DNA of 64,000 bases from Chitinophaga arvensicola (GCF_900110835.1 NZ_FOJG01000002.1:958979-1022978), one strand, 5' to 3'; counted from the stretch's first letter, positions 29,274 to 38,451 are shown. Notes: generated from the letters alone by a model not told the origin. Numbers and translations: made by a program.

Positions 29274-30599
29274 TTAATTAAAAAAATTGAAGCCGGTGTA
29301 GAAGTTGATACTTTCCAGCGCATTCAATTTGTTCAGTTGTATGCCGTTTATCTGAAGCGTATTCTGTTTATAGGAATCATAGAAGTCCAGGAAATCGAGT
29401 AATCCTATTGTTCTTTTCTTATAGGCGTCCAATGCCGAGCCTATCAACCTGCTGTAGTCATTTTTGAAGCTGGGATCTACCTTACGGTAAAGCTTATCGG
29501 CGTCTATCGACTCCTGTAATGCGCGGTATACATTTTCTTCTACCGTTTTTTCGATACTCTGCTCGGTCATTTCATTCATCTTGATCATGAATTTCGCCGA
29601 TCTGATATTTCCCTGGTTCCGGTTGAAGGCCGGCAGGTCAATAGCGACACCGCCCATGAACAGATCGCGGATATAACTGCCTTGTTTATCATAGTTTACA
29701 TTCAGGGAGGGATCGGGAACGGCCATTGCTTTCTGATAGCTGAAATTCAACCGGCTGATTTCCGTATTCGTCTGCGCTATTTTGAGGTCTGTGCGACGTT
29801 TGTAAGCCGAATCAACGAGTTCCGGTAACGGATATTTAAGGGGGTTGGCAGATGCCGCCAACGACGTGTCTACCTGTGGTACCAGGTGGGTAAGCGGTTT
29901 CACCTGCAAAAGCAGCCTTAACTCGCTCTGGGTATTATTGATCTGGTCTACCAGGTCCTGGTATTCACTCTGCAAACTGTATAACTGTGCTTTAACGCGT
30001 ACGATCTCCTTTTCCGACACCCAGAATTTTCCTTCTTTCAGCAATTGATTATAGGCATCCACCACGGTTTGCAGGCCGTCTATCTCTTCTTTATACACTT
30101 TTCCGCTTTCCAGTAAATAATAGATGGTAAAAAAATCTGTGCGGAGTGTATACTTCAACGTACGCAAAAGATCATAGAACTGATATTCCGCCAGCCTGGT
30201 ATTGGATTTTGCCAGTTTAATGGCTTTATTCCTTTTTCCGGCAATAACGATCTCCTGGCTGATACTGGCAGAAGCCTCCCCTGCATTGGAAAAAGGGGAA
30301 GGAAACGGCTTGTTGGAAGAAGGGGGCTGCAGATTGGGATCATGTCCCGCCAATGCTGTAGCAACCGATACGTTGGGATTGGGATAAAGTTTTGCCTGGA
30401 TTTCCAGTGCCTGCTGCGCATTGATGTTATAATGCTGAGCCAATAGTAAAAGGTTGTTTCTCAAAAAGATGTGTTCTGCACTATCCAATTGTAGATTTAA
30501 AGTATCCGCAACAGGTAAGGAGTAATTCTGTTGAGCACTTACAAAAACGACACTCATGCATAGCATAAGCGTCAGACGCAACACTCTCGTGTACTGCAT
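29274..30599 (-). CDS. TolC/CzcC-family outer-membrane efflux protein
   Basis: 441 aa, signal peptide (LRLTLMLCMSVVFVSAQQ). Two OEP repeats of long alpha-hairpins run from about residues 40 to 430 (HYNINAQQALEIQAKLYPNP; FMGGVAIDLPAFNRNQGNIR). The IDLPAFNRNQGNI block is characteristic of CzcC-type members. First gene of the tripartite operon; the adaptor starts 15 bp after its stop. A promoter-like TAGTTTTG box lies about 20 bp before the start. Confidence 0.92.
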   Translation of the reverse strand: MQYTRVLRLTLMLCMSVVFVSAQQNYSLPVADTLNLQLDSAEHIFLRNNLLLLAQHYNINAQQALEIQAKLYPNPNVSVATALAGHDPNLQPPSSNKPFPSPFSNAGEASASISQEIVIAGKRNKAIKLAKSNTRLAEYQFYDLLRTLKYTLRTDFFTIYYLLESGKVYKEEIDGLQTVVDAYNQLLKEGKFWVSEKEIVRVKAQLYSLQSEYQDLVDQINNTQSELRLLLQVKPLTHLVPQVDTSLAASANPLKYPLPELVDSAYKRRTDLKIAQTNTEISRLNFSYQKAMAVPDPSLNVNYDKQGSYIRDLFMGGVAIDLPAFNRNQGNIRSAKFMIKMNEMTEQSIEKTVEENVYRALQESIDADKLYRKVDPSFKNDYSRLIGSALDAYKKRTIGLLDFLDFYDSYKQNTLQINGIQLNKLNALESINFYTGFNFFN

Positions 30600-30617
30600 A
30601 AAGGATTAATTAAAGAC

Positions 30618-30662
30618 CAAAACTACTAAAGAGAAAATACAAGCCGAATTAGAATTTTCTAA
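30618..30662 (-). promoter_or_regulatory. Putative promoter and operator of the efflux operon
   Basis: On the minus strand TAGTTTTG (30618-30625) fits the -7 consensus TAnnTTTG. The palindrome TTAGAA-TT-TTCTAA (30649-30662) lies where a -33 element and a metal-responsive repressor could overlap. No exact TTTG at -33 is visible. The remainder of the gap 30663-30973 shows no gene. Confidence 0.4.
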
Positions 30663-30973
30663 TGTGCATATGCTCCCGGGGTGCTACTTCTGTTATGCCA
30701 ACACATGCTACATTTTACGTATTCTTCAAATGATTCATCTGCTTATTGCCATTAATAAACTCATGCGATAAAGTTTTTCCTAGCCAGAAAAATGTATGCG
30801 TAACAGTTAGTACCGGAACAGGTAACCGGTTAAATTCATTTCTACAGCACTTCGTATACAACTATATACGAAAAATGGTTGCACATTGTTCAAAAATAAA
30901 TGGACTATTTAATCATAGGTTTCTCTTTTGTATGTGATAGTGTACTCCAAAAGGCTGGCGCCCGGATAAAACA

Positions 30974-31004
30974 AAGGCCGTTCCGGCAATACCGGAACGG
31001 CCTT
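30974..31004 (-). terminator. Terminator after the GNAT gene
   Basis: AAGGCCGTTCCGG and its complement form a 13-bp stem with a 5-nt loop, followed on the minus strand by TTTGTTTT, 41 bp after the acetyltransferase stop. Confidence 0.85.
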
Positions 31005-31045
31005 CATGATATGAACGAGCGGCTATTTGTTAAACTACGCCACTT

Positions 31046-31615
31046 TTAACGGGTATGTTCTTTGTTATTAACTACAGGAGACGCACCTTCCAGGTCTATC
31101 TCAAACAGGCTCACGGTAGCATTATCATAATGCGCGGGAAGTCCGGCTGTACTTTTAAGTTTCAGCAACCCTAAAAAGTCGAAACCACATTTTGTGTAGT
31201 AAGCAATGAGGCCGGGATTATTCCCTACTGTATCCAGGCGCACAAATCTCTTCTGATGGAGACGGGCATATTCCTTCGCGCTCTCCACAATGCGCTCCAC
31301 CAGGCTATTACCCCTGAACACAGGATTGGTAGCAATACGATGGATATACACAGCCGGATCGGCATTTTTTTCTTCCCAGATCTGCGGATCATCGAATGTG
31401 GTTGCCCACACACACGCTACCTGGTTATCGATGATAATTTTCCATTGCCGCTTTTCCGCAATCTCTGTTTCCACCATTGTCCGGTCAAACTCCGGCCAAT
31501 GAACGGTGAACCTTGTTTTCTGAAATTCCGTAGCGAGCCTGTATAGTCTGAATATTTCTTCTATATCCTGACTGGTGCTGTTTTCTATTTTCATAGTCTG
31601 GTCTGGCTTTTTCAT
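31046..31615 (-). CDS. GNAT-family N-acetyltransferase
   Basis: 189 aa acyl-CoA-dependent acetyltransferase. The acetyl-CoA-binding A motif region is IATNPVFRGNSLVERIVESA, followed by KRFVRLDTVGNNPGLIAYYT and KCGFDFLG, the usual motif B end. Residues KKPDQT at the front may be leader; an in-frame ATG at 31594 is the alternative start. Divergent from a MocR-type regulator 152 bp away, with three TAACAGAT repeats between. MocR proteins often control the gene they face. Acceptor unknown. Confidence 0.87.
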   Translation of the reverse strand: MKKPDQTMKIENSTSQDIEEIFRLYRLATEFQKTRFTVHWPEFDRTMVETEIAEKRQWKIIIDNQVACVWATTFDDPQIWEEKNADPAVYIHRIATNPVFRGNSLVERIVESAKEYARLHQKRFVRLDTVGNNPGLIAYYTKCGFDFLGLLKLKSTAGLPAHYDNATVSLFEIDLEGASPVVNNKEHTR

Positions 31616-31675
31616 ACCACAAAGGTAACCGTTGGATTACGCCCAACACAGATACAGTTTTTGTAAATATTTATG

Positions 31676-31759
31676 TAACAGATGCTTCAAAAGACTGTCC
31701 TTACTGGTTTATACCTATCTTTAACAGATCTAATTTCTATACTTTTCACTATAACAGAT
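31676..31759. promoter_or_regulatory. Three direct repeats TAACAGAT between GNAT and MocR genes
   Basis: Copies at 31676-31683, 31722-31729 and 31752-31759, the last two extending to TAACAGATC. MocR/GabR-type regulators bind direct repeats, so these are candidate operators for the regulator starting at 31768. Spacing is 46 and 30 bp, start to start. Confidence 0.5.
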
Positions 31760-31767
31760 CAGGTATC

Positions 31768-33195
31768 ATGAAAGAACCGGCTTACATCAGCATCGCCAAC
31801 AAATTCGCAAAGATGATAGATGACGGCATCTATAAGCCGGGGGAAAAACTACCATCCATCAGGAGTATGCATAAGAAAAGTGGGGTTAGCATTGGTACCA
31901 TATTGCAATCGTTCAATTACCTGATGGACAAAGACATCGTAGTATCCCGGGAGAAATCGGGTTATTATGTGAACGACAACCTGGCTAAAAGTCTCCCTGT
32001 ACCGGAAGTGTTACCAGTTTCCCTTTCAGAAAGAACTGTGCATATTGATCAGTTGCTGCAAAAGATGCCGGTGGACCGTACCGGAAAAGACTTTGTCTCT
32101 TTTGGCAATGCCGTTCCGGACAACCGGCTGTTGCCCTTTAACAGCATCAAGCGGGCTATCCAGCAAACGTCGAGGGATGTAAGCGGCAGTTACCTCAGCC
32201 TGGAAACCCGATACGGCAACAAGCAATTGTGTGAAGCCATTGCCAAACGATCGATGCACTGGCAGGGACCTGTGCACGCCAATGAGTTAGTTATTACCAA
32301 TGGCGCCGCAGAAGCGATGGTATGCTGCTTAAAAGCCGTTACACAGCCCGGCGACACCGTGTTGGTACAAGAACCCTGCTTCTTTGGCATCATGCAGATC
32401 CTGGAGCTGTTAGGCCTCAAAATGGCCACTATTCCCTCTCACCCTACTACCGGTATTTCGGTGGAGAATATCAAAGCCGCCTGCCGGAAACTCGCCATTA
32501 AAGCATGTGTCTTTGTGAGCAACTTCAACAACCCGGATGGCGCGAGTATCAGCACGGACCAGAAAAAACAAATTGCCGGTTTAGCTAATACCCTGCAAAT
32601 GCCCATTATAGAAGACGATATCTACGGGGACCTTTTCTTCAAAGGCGGCCGTCGTGATACCATTAAAGCCTATGATAAAGATGGCTGGGTCATGTATTGC
32701 AGCTCCTTTACCAAAACCCTGGCGCCCGGACTCAGGATCGGCTGGACTGCCGCCGGGCGGTTTACTTACGATGTAGCACGCATCAAAGCCATGATGAACC
32801 ACTCTACCTCCTGCTTTAGCCAGCGGGTAATACTGCAATTGCTCACCACAGGCGTACTGGAAAAGCACCTGCAGAAATTCAGGCTGGAAATGCAGATGAA
32901 CCAGCATCGTTATATTGCTGTCATCGAAAAGCACTTTCCTGCCGGCACAAAAGTAACGCAGCCCGGTGGAGGGATCTATCTCTGGGTAGAATTGCCGGAC
33001 GCAGTGAATACGTCTGTCTTCCTGGAAAAAGCATTTGAACACAATATCTCCTATGCACCTGGTGAAATTTTCTCCTCGAAAGGCAAGTACCTGCATTACA
33101 TCCGGCTAAGCTATTCGGGGCTTTGGGAGAAGAAGGCGGAGAAAGCGTTGATTAAACTAGGTAAGTTGCTCGGTGAGCACATAGAAAAAAGATAA
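31768..33195 (+). CDS. MocR-family regulator (GntR HTH + PLP aminotransferase-like domain)
   Basis: 475 aa. The N-terminal GntR winged helix is GEKLPSIRSMHKKSGVSIGT. From about residue 100 a fold-type-I aminotransferase domain follows: LVITNGAAEAMVCCLKAV, the aspartate in PIIEDDIYGDLFF and the PLP lysine in CSSFTKTLAPGLRIGW. The fold and lysine are intact, so it can bind PLP and probably senses an amine, amino acid or vitamin B6 form. Divergent from a GNAT gene that it may control. Confidence 0.92.
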   Translation: MKEPAYISIANKFAKMIDDGIYKPGEKLPSIRSMHKKSGVSIGTILQSFNYLMDKDIVVSREKSGYYVNDNLAKSLPVPEVLPVSLSERTVHIDQLLQKMPVDRTGKDFVSFGNAVPDNRLLPFNSIKRAIQQTSRDVSGSYLSLETRYGNKQLCEAIAKRSMHWQGPVHANELVITNGAAEAMVCCLKAVTQPGDTVLVQEPCFFGIMQILELLGLKMATIPSHPTTGISVENIKAACRKLAIKACVFVSNFNNPDGASISTDQKKQIAGLANTLQMPIIEDDIYGDLFFKGGRRDTIKAYDKDGWVMYCSSFTKTLAPGLRIGWTAAGRFTYDVARIKAMMNHSTSCFSQRVILQLLTTGVLEKHLQKFRLEMQMNQHRYIAVIEKHFPAGTKVTQPGGGIYLWVELPDAVNTSVFLEKAFEHNISYAPGEIFSSKGKYLHYIRLSYSGLWEKKAEKALIKLGKLLGEHIEKR

Positions 33196-33295
33196 ACATC
33201 TTTCTTTAATTAATTATTTATCGCATCTTTCGGTGCGTTGAATGATAGTGGGCGCCGTTGGAACGGCTGAAAATACAAACAGAACAATCACACGT

Positions 33296-35515
33296 ATGAT
33301 CAAGTACATGATATGCCTGGCTTTTGTGTTATCCGGTATCAATAATCCGTCCTTCTCACAGGGAACCCACCCCGATATAGATAAGCTGGCAGGTGAGCCC
33401 GGCTCAATTACACAGACTTCTCTTTACCTCAGCACCAGCAAGGATATATATGTGAGCGGGGAAGATCTCTGGTTCAATGCTTTTATATTAAATGCGACCG
33501 ATTTCACGCTGTCATCCCTTGACAATACGTTGTACCTCCAGTTACAAGAACAAGATACAGACAGTATCGTCTGGCAGGAAATGTATCCCATCAGTAACGG
33601 GTTGTCTGCCGGTCATGTATACCTGCCTCCCACCTTAACCAGAGGAACGTATTTGCTGAAAGGCTATACTGCACATTCTTTTTTTACCGGCCAACCCTGG
33701 TTCTATGCCGCCGCCCGTATCCAGGTGGTGAACGACCCGCAGGAAATAAGAACCTGGAAAAAACAACAACAGCCAGGTACTTTGGCGAAAGAAGGTATTC
33801 AGTTCCATGTCTTTCCTGAAGGAGGCAACCTGGTGGCGGATGCGCTCAATCGTGTTGCCTTTAAGGCTGTCGATAAGGACGGACAACCGGTCGCTGTAAA
33901 AGGTACCCTGCTAAAGGGCAACACGCCGTTGCTGGATTTCAACACCGTGCATGACGGAATGGGCAGTTTCTTGTTCACACCGGAAAAAAATACCGCCTAT
34001 CATATCAGGCTGGCAGCGCGCAAGGATAGCGTATACCCGCTGCCAATAGCGTCAGGAAGCAGTACCGGAATGCGCCTGGTGAAGAAGGAAGGCGACAGTC
34101 TCACTTTTAGAATCATCACACCACATACAACCGTCCCACAGAAGTTCTACCTGCGGCTACAGGTTAGAGGTGCAGTGCAGTCGATAGCTGCCGGCAGACT
34201 TAACGACAGCGTGAACGTAAAAATTCCGGTTCAAAACTCCCCGCAGGGAATAGGTGAAGTCACGTTATTCAATGAGCAGTTACAGCCCATAGCAGAGCGA
34301 CTGGTATACCTGCATCCGGAGCAGCAGTTCAGCATCCGGTTCAGTATGTTAAAAGAACAATACAACCGGAAAGAAAAGGTATCTGTAAAAATCAACACCA
34401 CAGATGCAAATGGTAGCCCGGTTGCTGCTGTATTGAGTCTGCGCGTATATGACGATCTGTTCCATCATACGCAAAACACGGATATCGTCAGTTATTATTA
34501 TCTCTCTACACAAATACGCGGCAGGATCAATGACCCCGGTTATTATTTTGACAGCACCCATGCAAACCGCCACGAAGCAATGGACCTGCTGCTGCTTACG
34601 CAGGGCTGGCGCCGCTACGTATGGGATAGTATAAAACCGGTTTTATCAGACAGCTTGCCGGCAAGGATCACCGCAAAAAAAGCCGGGAAAGAAAAACAAC
34701 CGCCATCGCTTTTCCTTTTCAACTATAACAAAACGAATACCCGGATAACTTTACCCGACAATGCCGGCAGGTTTTACCTCACCCCGGAATATCTTGCCCT
34801 TGGCCCCCGCTTCTTCGTTAAATACTTTTCCGACAAAGAATATATTATCCATGTAGATGATCCGTTTGAGGCCATCCGGAAAGCGCAGGCAACACATCCC
34901 CCGACCTTGCTACTCCCGGAAAAAAGCGTGGTTAAAGCGGTAACAGATACCGCCTATATCCCCTATGGCAAAACATTGAAAGAGATTACCGTTGCGGCTA
35001 AAGGGCCGGCTTTTTCAGACCGGTACTTCGGCTACCTGGACAGCATCGCAAAATATGAAGGCAATACAGACTATGTAGGCGCCTGCGGCTGGCTGAATTG
35101 CCCGGATGGACGCACCGATATAAAACCTGTTGAAGGGAAAACCTACCATATGTTTTCCAGCAGTGTCACGTCACATCAGCATGTTATCCTGACCGCCGAT
35201 AATAATAAAGAAGTGGTTTATCATTATCCAAAGTATACGGAACAAGAGCTATTAAAAAAATTCAAAATGACCATAACAAAAGGTTACTACCAGAGCAGGG
35301 AGTTTTACGAGCCGGATTATGACAAGGAAACCAGTACCGTCAGTGATACACGGAATACCCTGCTATGGAAACCAACAATTGTGACGGATAAAAATGGCGA
35401 GGCCACTGTTGAATTCTTCTCTTCCGATGTAACCCGGCCATTTATCGGCATAGCCGAAGGCGTTACCGGTGCCGGGGTGCTGGGAGTAAATAAGTTTAGT
35501 TTCAGGATCAGGTAA
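33296..35515 (+). CDS. Exported macroglobulin-like (MG2/A2M-type) protein
   Basis: 739 aa from the ATG at 33296, which directly precedes a signal peptide (MICLAFVLSGINNPSFSQG); a start at 33242 adds 18 unlikely residues. The MG2-like strand block (DIYVSGEDLWFNAFILNATD; RGTYLLKGYTAHSFF) and MLLLTQGWRRY-type helix (here LLLLTQGWRRYVWD) recur in Bacteroidota macroglobulin-like proteins that carry a TonB-plug-like segment, here weak (GKTLKEITVAAKG). The ending DKNGEATVEFFSSDVTRPFI is typical. The role is unknown; envelope-associated protection or transport has been suggested for the group. Confidence 0.75.
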   Translation: MIKYMICLAFVLSGINNPSFSQGTHPDIDKLAGEPGSITQTSLYLSTSKDIYVSGEDLWFNAFILNATDFTLSSLDNTLYLQLQEQDTDSIVWQEMYPISNGLSAGHVYLPPTLTRGTYLLKGYTAHSFFTGQPWFYAAARIQVVNDPQEIRTWKKQQQPGTLAKEGIQFHVFPEGGNLVADALNRVAFKAVDKDGQPVAVKGTLLKGNTPLLDFNTVHDGMGSFLFTPEKNTAYHIRLAARKDSVYPLPIASGSSTGMRLVKKEGDSLTFRIITPHTTVPQKFYLRLQVRGAVQSIAAGRLNDSVNVKIPVQNSPQGIGEVTLFNEQLQPIAERLVYLHPEQQFSIRFSMLKEQYNRKEKVSVKINTTDANGSPVAAVLSLRVYDDLFHHTQNTDIVSYYYLSTQIRGRINDPGYYFDSTHANRHEAMDLLLLTQGWRRYVWDSIKPVLSDSLPARITAKKAGKEKQPPSLFLFNYNKTNTRITLPDNAGRFYLTPEYLALGPRFFVKYFSDKEYIIHVDDPFEAIRKAQATHPPTLLLPEKSVVKAVTDTAYIPYGKTLKEITVAAKGPAFSDRYFGYLDSIAKYEGNTDYVGACGWLNCPDGRTDIKPVEGKTYHMFSSSVTSHQHVILTADNNKEVVYHYPKYTEQELLKKFKMTITKGYYQSREFYEPDYDKETSTVSDTRNTLLWKPTIVTDKNGEATVEFFSSDVTRPFIGIAEGVTGAGVLGVNKFSFRIR

Positions 35516-35517
35516 GG

Positions 35518-35545
35518 AAAAGCTGTCGCGTGCTCAGCAGCTTTT
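35518..35545 (+). terminator. Hairpin after the macroglobulin-like gene
   Basis: AAAAGCTG, 12 nt, CAGCTTTTT starts within 3 bp of the stop codon and ends in a T-run. Confidence 0.6.
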
Positions 35546-35597
35546 TAAATAAATTCATTCCCTACAGGGTACCCGTTTCATAACGATAGGAGCAATA

Positions 35598-35621
35598 CTT
35601 CTTTCATACCCATGAAAGAAG
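35598..35621. repeat. Perfect inverted repeat in the gap before the hydrolase gene
   Basis: CTTCTTTCAT-ACCC-ATGAAAGAAG, a 10-bp perfect stem with a 4-nt loop, about 130 bp before the hydrolase start. Could be an operator or leader hairpin. No T-run follows. Confidence 0.5.
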
Positions 35622-35753
35622 AAGTTAGTTTGAATGAATTCCACCAAAAGGATCCATAAAAAACATACTCCATAATGACAAGCTATCTAAACGGCCAGAT
35701 AAATTCCTACTTTTGGCCTGGAAATACCTTTCGTAACGGATATCATACAGCAC

Positions 35754-36653
35754 ATGCAAACAGGCCAGAACAATATATTTACCGGTTGCAGGCAACTGCA
35801 ACTTACCGATAATGACAATAACATTTCGTTCCCGGTACTGGTGCAATACCCGACCTACACACCGGCTGTGCCTACGGGTTTTGGTCCGTATCAGATGGAG
35901 GTAAGCATGAATGCAGACATCATACCCGGACAACAGTTTCCGCTGGTTGTGATTTCACATGGTAACAACGGTTCCCATCTCCTTTACAGAACGATCAGCA
36001 CTTACCTGGCTAAAAACGGTTTCATTGTTGCCATGCCCGAACATTATGGCAACAACCGCAACAACACCAGCCTGGAAAACACCGTGGAAAATTTGCAGTT
36101 AAGACCCAGGCATGTAAGTCTTACTATTGACCATCTGTTAACGGCACCCTTTTTATCCGGCGCTGCTGATGCAAATAAAATAGCCGTTATCGGTCATTCT
36201 ATGGGTGGCTACACCGCACTTGCCCTGGCTGGTGGCCGTCCTATCACAAAAGAAGGTGAGCACGTAGAAGTGCCGCACGACAACAGGGTAAAAGCAATCG
36301 TGCTGATGGCGCCGGGGGCCGGATGGTTCAATCATCCGGACAATCATATCTCTTGTCCTGTATTACTACTTACAGCCGAACATGATAACATTACACCGGG
36401 TTGGAATGCGCAGGTGGTTCAAAAAATAGCCACTGATCCATCTCTGGTGAGCTTCACCGAAGTAAAAAATGCAGGGCACTTTGCTTTTATCAGCCCTTTC
36501 CCGGCGGCCATGACAAACCCCGGTTTCCCTCCCTCCTCCGATCCGGCAGGTTTCGATAGAGTAGCCTTTCACCAGCAATTGCCGATTGATATTCTTGATT
36601 TTTTAACGGCGAAATTAAACGTGGGGGCCAGATCAGCAGCGATACCTGGTTAA
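35754..36653 (+). CDS. Alpha/beta hydrolase (dienelactone hydrolase / PAF-acetylhydrolase-like)
   Basis: 299 aa serine hydrolase without a signal peptide. The oxyanion strand VVISHGNNGSH precedes the nucleophile elbow IGHSMGGYTALALAGG. The acid is probably in LLLTAEHDNITPGW and the histidine in VKNAGHFAF. The lid segment with many histidines and asparagines (HYGNNRNNTS) fits PAF-acetylhydrolase/chlorophyllase-like members. Its stop (TAA 36651-36653) abuts the stop of the convergent TfoX gene with no gap and no hairpin. Substrate unknown. Confidence 0.85.
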   Translation: MQTGQNNIFTGCRQLQLTDNDNNISFPVLVQYPTYTPAVPTGFGPYQMEVSMNADIIPGQQFPLVVISHGNNGSHLLYRTISTYLAKNGFIVAMPEHYGNNRNNTSLENTVENLQLRPRHVSLTIDHLLTAPFLSGAADANKIAVIGHSMGGYTALALAGGRPITKEGEHVEVPHDNRVKAIVLMAPGAGWFNHPDNHISCPVLLLTAEHDNITPGWNAQVVQKIATDPSLVSFTEVKNAGHFAFISPFPAAMTNPGFPPSSDPAGFDRVAFHQQLPIDILDFLTAKLNVGARSAAIPG

Positions 36654-36989
36654 TTACGGGGACTTTGCGAGACGATTAAAATCAAGGCATAAATTTATCC
36701 AGCGTTCAAAATTCCCCTTACTTTTAAACCCGATTGGTTCAACATAACAATAGCCTTTATATTCCTTTCCTTTCATGATCATGGGCAGGTAGCCTCTTTT
36801 TTTGGAAAGCTGCGCTGTTTGTTCAGGGTCAAACCGGCACATCAACCTGTTGCCGCTCACATTGATGCACATCTTACCATTGACCATAAAAGCAAGACCG
36901 CCAAACATTTTTTTCTCTTCCGTTTCAATGCCTGGAACGCCCGCTAAATGGGTTCTTACCCTTTCCGCAAGATCCTGATCGTAAGCCAT
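36654..36989 (-). CDS. TfoX/Sxy-family N-terminal domain protein
   Basis: 111 aa with only the TfoX N-terminal domain: EKKMFGGLAFMVNGKMCINV, LMCRFDP and KGKEYKGYCYVEPI. Such stand-alone domains are common in Bacteroidota; competence regulation is not implied. The NTF2-like gene lies 3 bp upstream, so the two are co-transcribed from the promoter facing HxlR. Confidence 0.88.
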   Translation of the reverse strand: MAYDQDLAERVRTHLAGVPGIETEEKKMFGGLAFMVNGKMCINVSGNRLMCRFDPEQTAQLSKKRGYLPMIMKGKEYKGYCYVEPIGFKSKGNFERWINLCLDFNRLAKSP

Positions 36990-36992
36990 CTG

Positions 36993-37370
36993 CTATTTTA
37001 AATTGCTCATAAATGTCAAGGTATCAAAGTACAAGGTCAGCGAGCTGAGTTTACCATCCTTTACCCTCCAGCATTCTGCCACGTTCCCGTTTATCTTTAC
37101 GCCATTGGGAAACACAAAATCATAATTGCCTATCACAGTGGCATTGTCCCCATCTACAACCATCTGCTGCACCCGCATGGCTTCAAAACGTTGCGAAAAG
37201 CGTTTGATGATGTCTATATAGGCTTGCTTACCAATCACAGGGTTAGTGTTGTTCATATCACCACCTGTATACCGGAAATCCTCCGCAATAACACTTTCCC
37301 AGTTTGCTTTCTCCGCAAACCCTTTGTAATAGAAATCTAACAATTTCCTGGTTTCTTGTGATTTTTCCAT
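36993..37370 (-). CDS. SnoaL/NTF2-like fold protein
   Basis: 125 aa cone-shaped alpha+beta barrel family: LLDFYYKGFAEKANWESVIA at the N-terminus, then DNATVIGNYDFVFPNGVKI and VAECWRVKDGKLSSLTLYFD. Members are enzymes or small-ligand binders, and the sequence does not decide between them. Divergent from an HxlR regulator 95 bp away, with two matching operators between; HxlR probably represses this gene and the TfoX gene behind it. Confidence 0.86.
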   Translation of the reverse strand: MEKSQETRKLLDFYYKGFAEKANWESVIAEDFRYTGGDMNNTNPVIGKQAYIDIIKRFSQRFEAMRVQQMVVDGDNATVIGNYDFVFPNGVKINGNVAECWRVKDGKLSSLTLYFDTLTFMSNLK

Positions 37371-37391
37371 CGTTTTCAGGTTTAAAATTTA

Positions 37392-37448
37392 TAAATTTGT
37401 GCTTGCACTTTGCAAGTACTAATATACAAAGTAATTGCAAAATGCAAT
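37392..37448. promoter_or_regulatory. Promoter with twin inverted-repeat operators for HxlR
   Basis: CTTGCA-CTT-TGCAAG (37402-37416) and ATTGCA-AAA-TGCAAT (37434-37448) share the form TTGCA-N3-TGCAA, with centres 32 bp apart, about three helical turns. TAAATTTG (37392-37399) is a perfect plus-strand -7 box whose start would fall in the first operator, so binding would block the hxlR promoter. Confidence 0.7.
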
Positions 37449-37465
37449 AACTAATTTTTCATAGT

Positions 37466-37885
37466 ATGGAAAAAATGAGATCCGATTGCCCGATAAGTTG
37501 CTCGCTGGATGTATTTGGCGATAAATGGTCGCTGCTTATCATCAGGGATATAATGCTGAGAGAAAAAGTATCTTACAGTGAGTTTCTTCAGTCAGAAGAG
37601 AAAATTGCCACCAACATTCTCGTTAACAGGCTGAATGTGCTGGAAGCCGAAAAAATCCTGATCAAGGAAGTTTCAGAGAAGAATAAATCAAAATTCGTAT
37701 ACAGCCTCACACAAAAAGGAGCCGACCTGCTGCCGATAATAATTGAAATCATGGACTGGGGCGCAAAGTACAATGAAAACTGCCCGAGAAAAGAACTGGG
37801 GAAGAAAATAAAAGCAGATAAAGCGGGGGCTATAGAAGAGTTGTCTAAAGAATTGAAAAAGAAAGTCCGTAAAAAAGCAATCTGA
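37466..37885 (+). CDS. HxlR-family winged-helix regulator
   Basis: 139 aa. CPISCSLDVFGDKWSLLIIR contains the conserved cysteine (C9) and GDKW motif; the wing is IKEVSEKNKSKFVYSLTQKG. Family members respond to aldehydes, quinones or oxidants through that cysteine. The lysine-rich tail is longer than usual. It probably autoregulates through the two TTGCA-N3-TGCAA sites and controls the divergent NTF2-like/TfoX pair. Confidence 0.92.
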   Translation: MEKMRSDCPISCSLDVFGDKWSLLIIRDIMLREKVSYSEFLQSEEKIATNILVNRLNVLEAEKILIKEVSEKNKSKFVYSLTQKGADLLPIIIEIMDWGAKYNENCPRKELGKKIKADKAGAIEELSKELKKKVRKKAI

Positions 37886-37908
37886 TCAACGGAGATAATT
37901 GCGGGCGA

Positions 37909-38451
37909 CTACAGGCAGGGCGACTGAGAAACCCAGTCGGCTGCCACATTTGCCTTCAACCGGAGCAGCAAATTCAATTGACCTGTATGATGCTGCAGAT
38001 GTCTCAAGTTATAAAGCAAAATTTCCAGCCGGCTATAGTGCGAAACCAAAGGTGGGCAAAGCCCATGCATGTCCACTTCATTGTCCGTTATCCATCTTTC
38101 CAATAGTTTTTCTCCGGTCATTTGCCGGAATTGCGTTTCACATTTCCCCCTTGTTTCTCTCAGAAAAGTAAGTAACTCATCTTTGGTATAAATGCGATCC
38201 GGCAGCACATCGTCTACCGCCTCTGCTGGCAGAACATCTGCATGATGGATGGTGTAAGACAGTTTCGGGTGAAAATCCCTTACCGGATCTGACAAATAGT
38301 AATCAAGAAAAATTAATGAATGATATGCCATATAAAAGAACCTGCGATCCTTCTCCAACAATTCTTCCGGAGCAAGCACAAGCACCTGGTGAGCCATATC
38401 AATGGCCGCCAGAAAATTCCTGCATAAAGTAGCAATAATAACGTTCGACAT
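37909..38451 (-). CDS. DinB-like four-helix metal-dependent protein
   Basis: About 180 aa from the ATG at 38451 (MSNVIIATLC); the frame runs further to 38544 without support. The DinB/YfiT signature is at the end (LLYNLRHLQHHTGQLNLLLR), and HSLIFLDYYL supplies an early metal-site histidine. Members include bacillithiol S-transferases and other thiol-dependent detoxifiers; which applies here is unknown. Divergent from an AlkD-like DNA-alkylation repair gene 182 bp away. Confidence 0.85.
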   Translation of the reverse strand: MSNVIIATLCRNFLAAIDMAHQVLVLAPEELLEKDRRFFYMAYHSLIFLDYYLSDPVRDFHPKLSYTIHHADVLPAEAVDDVLPDRIYTKDELLTFLRETRGKCETQFRQMTGEKLLERWITDNEVDMHGLCPPLVSHYSRLEILLYNLRHLQHHTGQLNLLLRLKANVAADWVSQSPCL

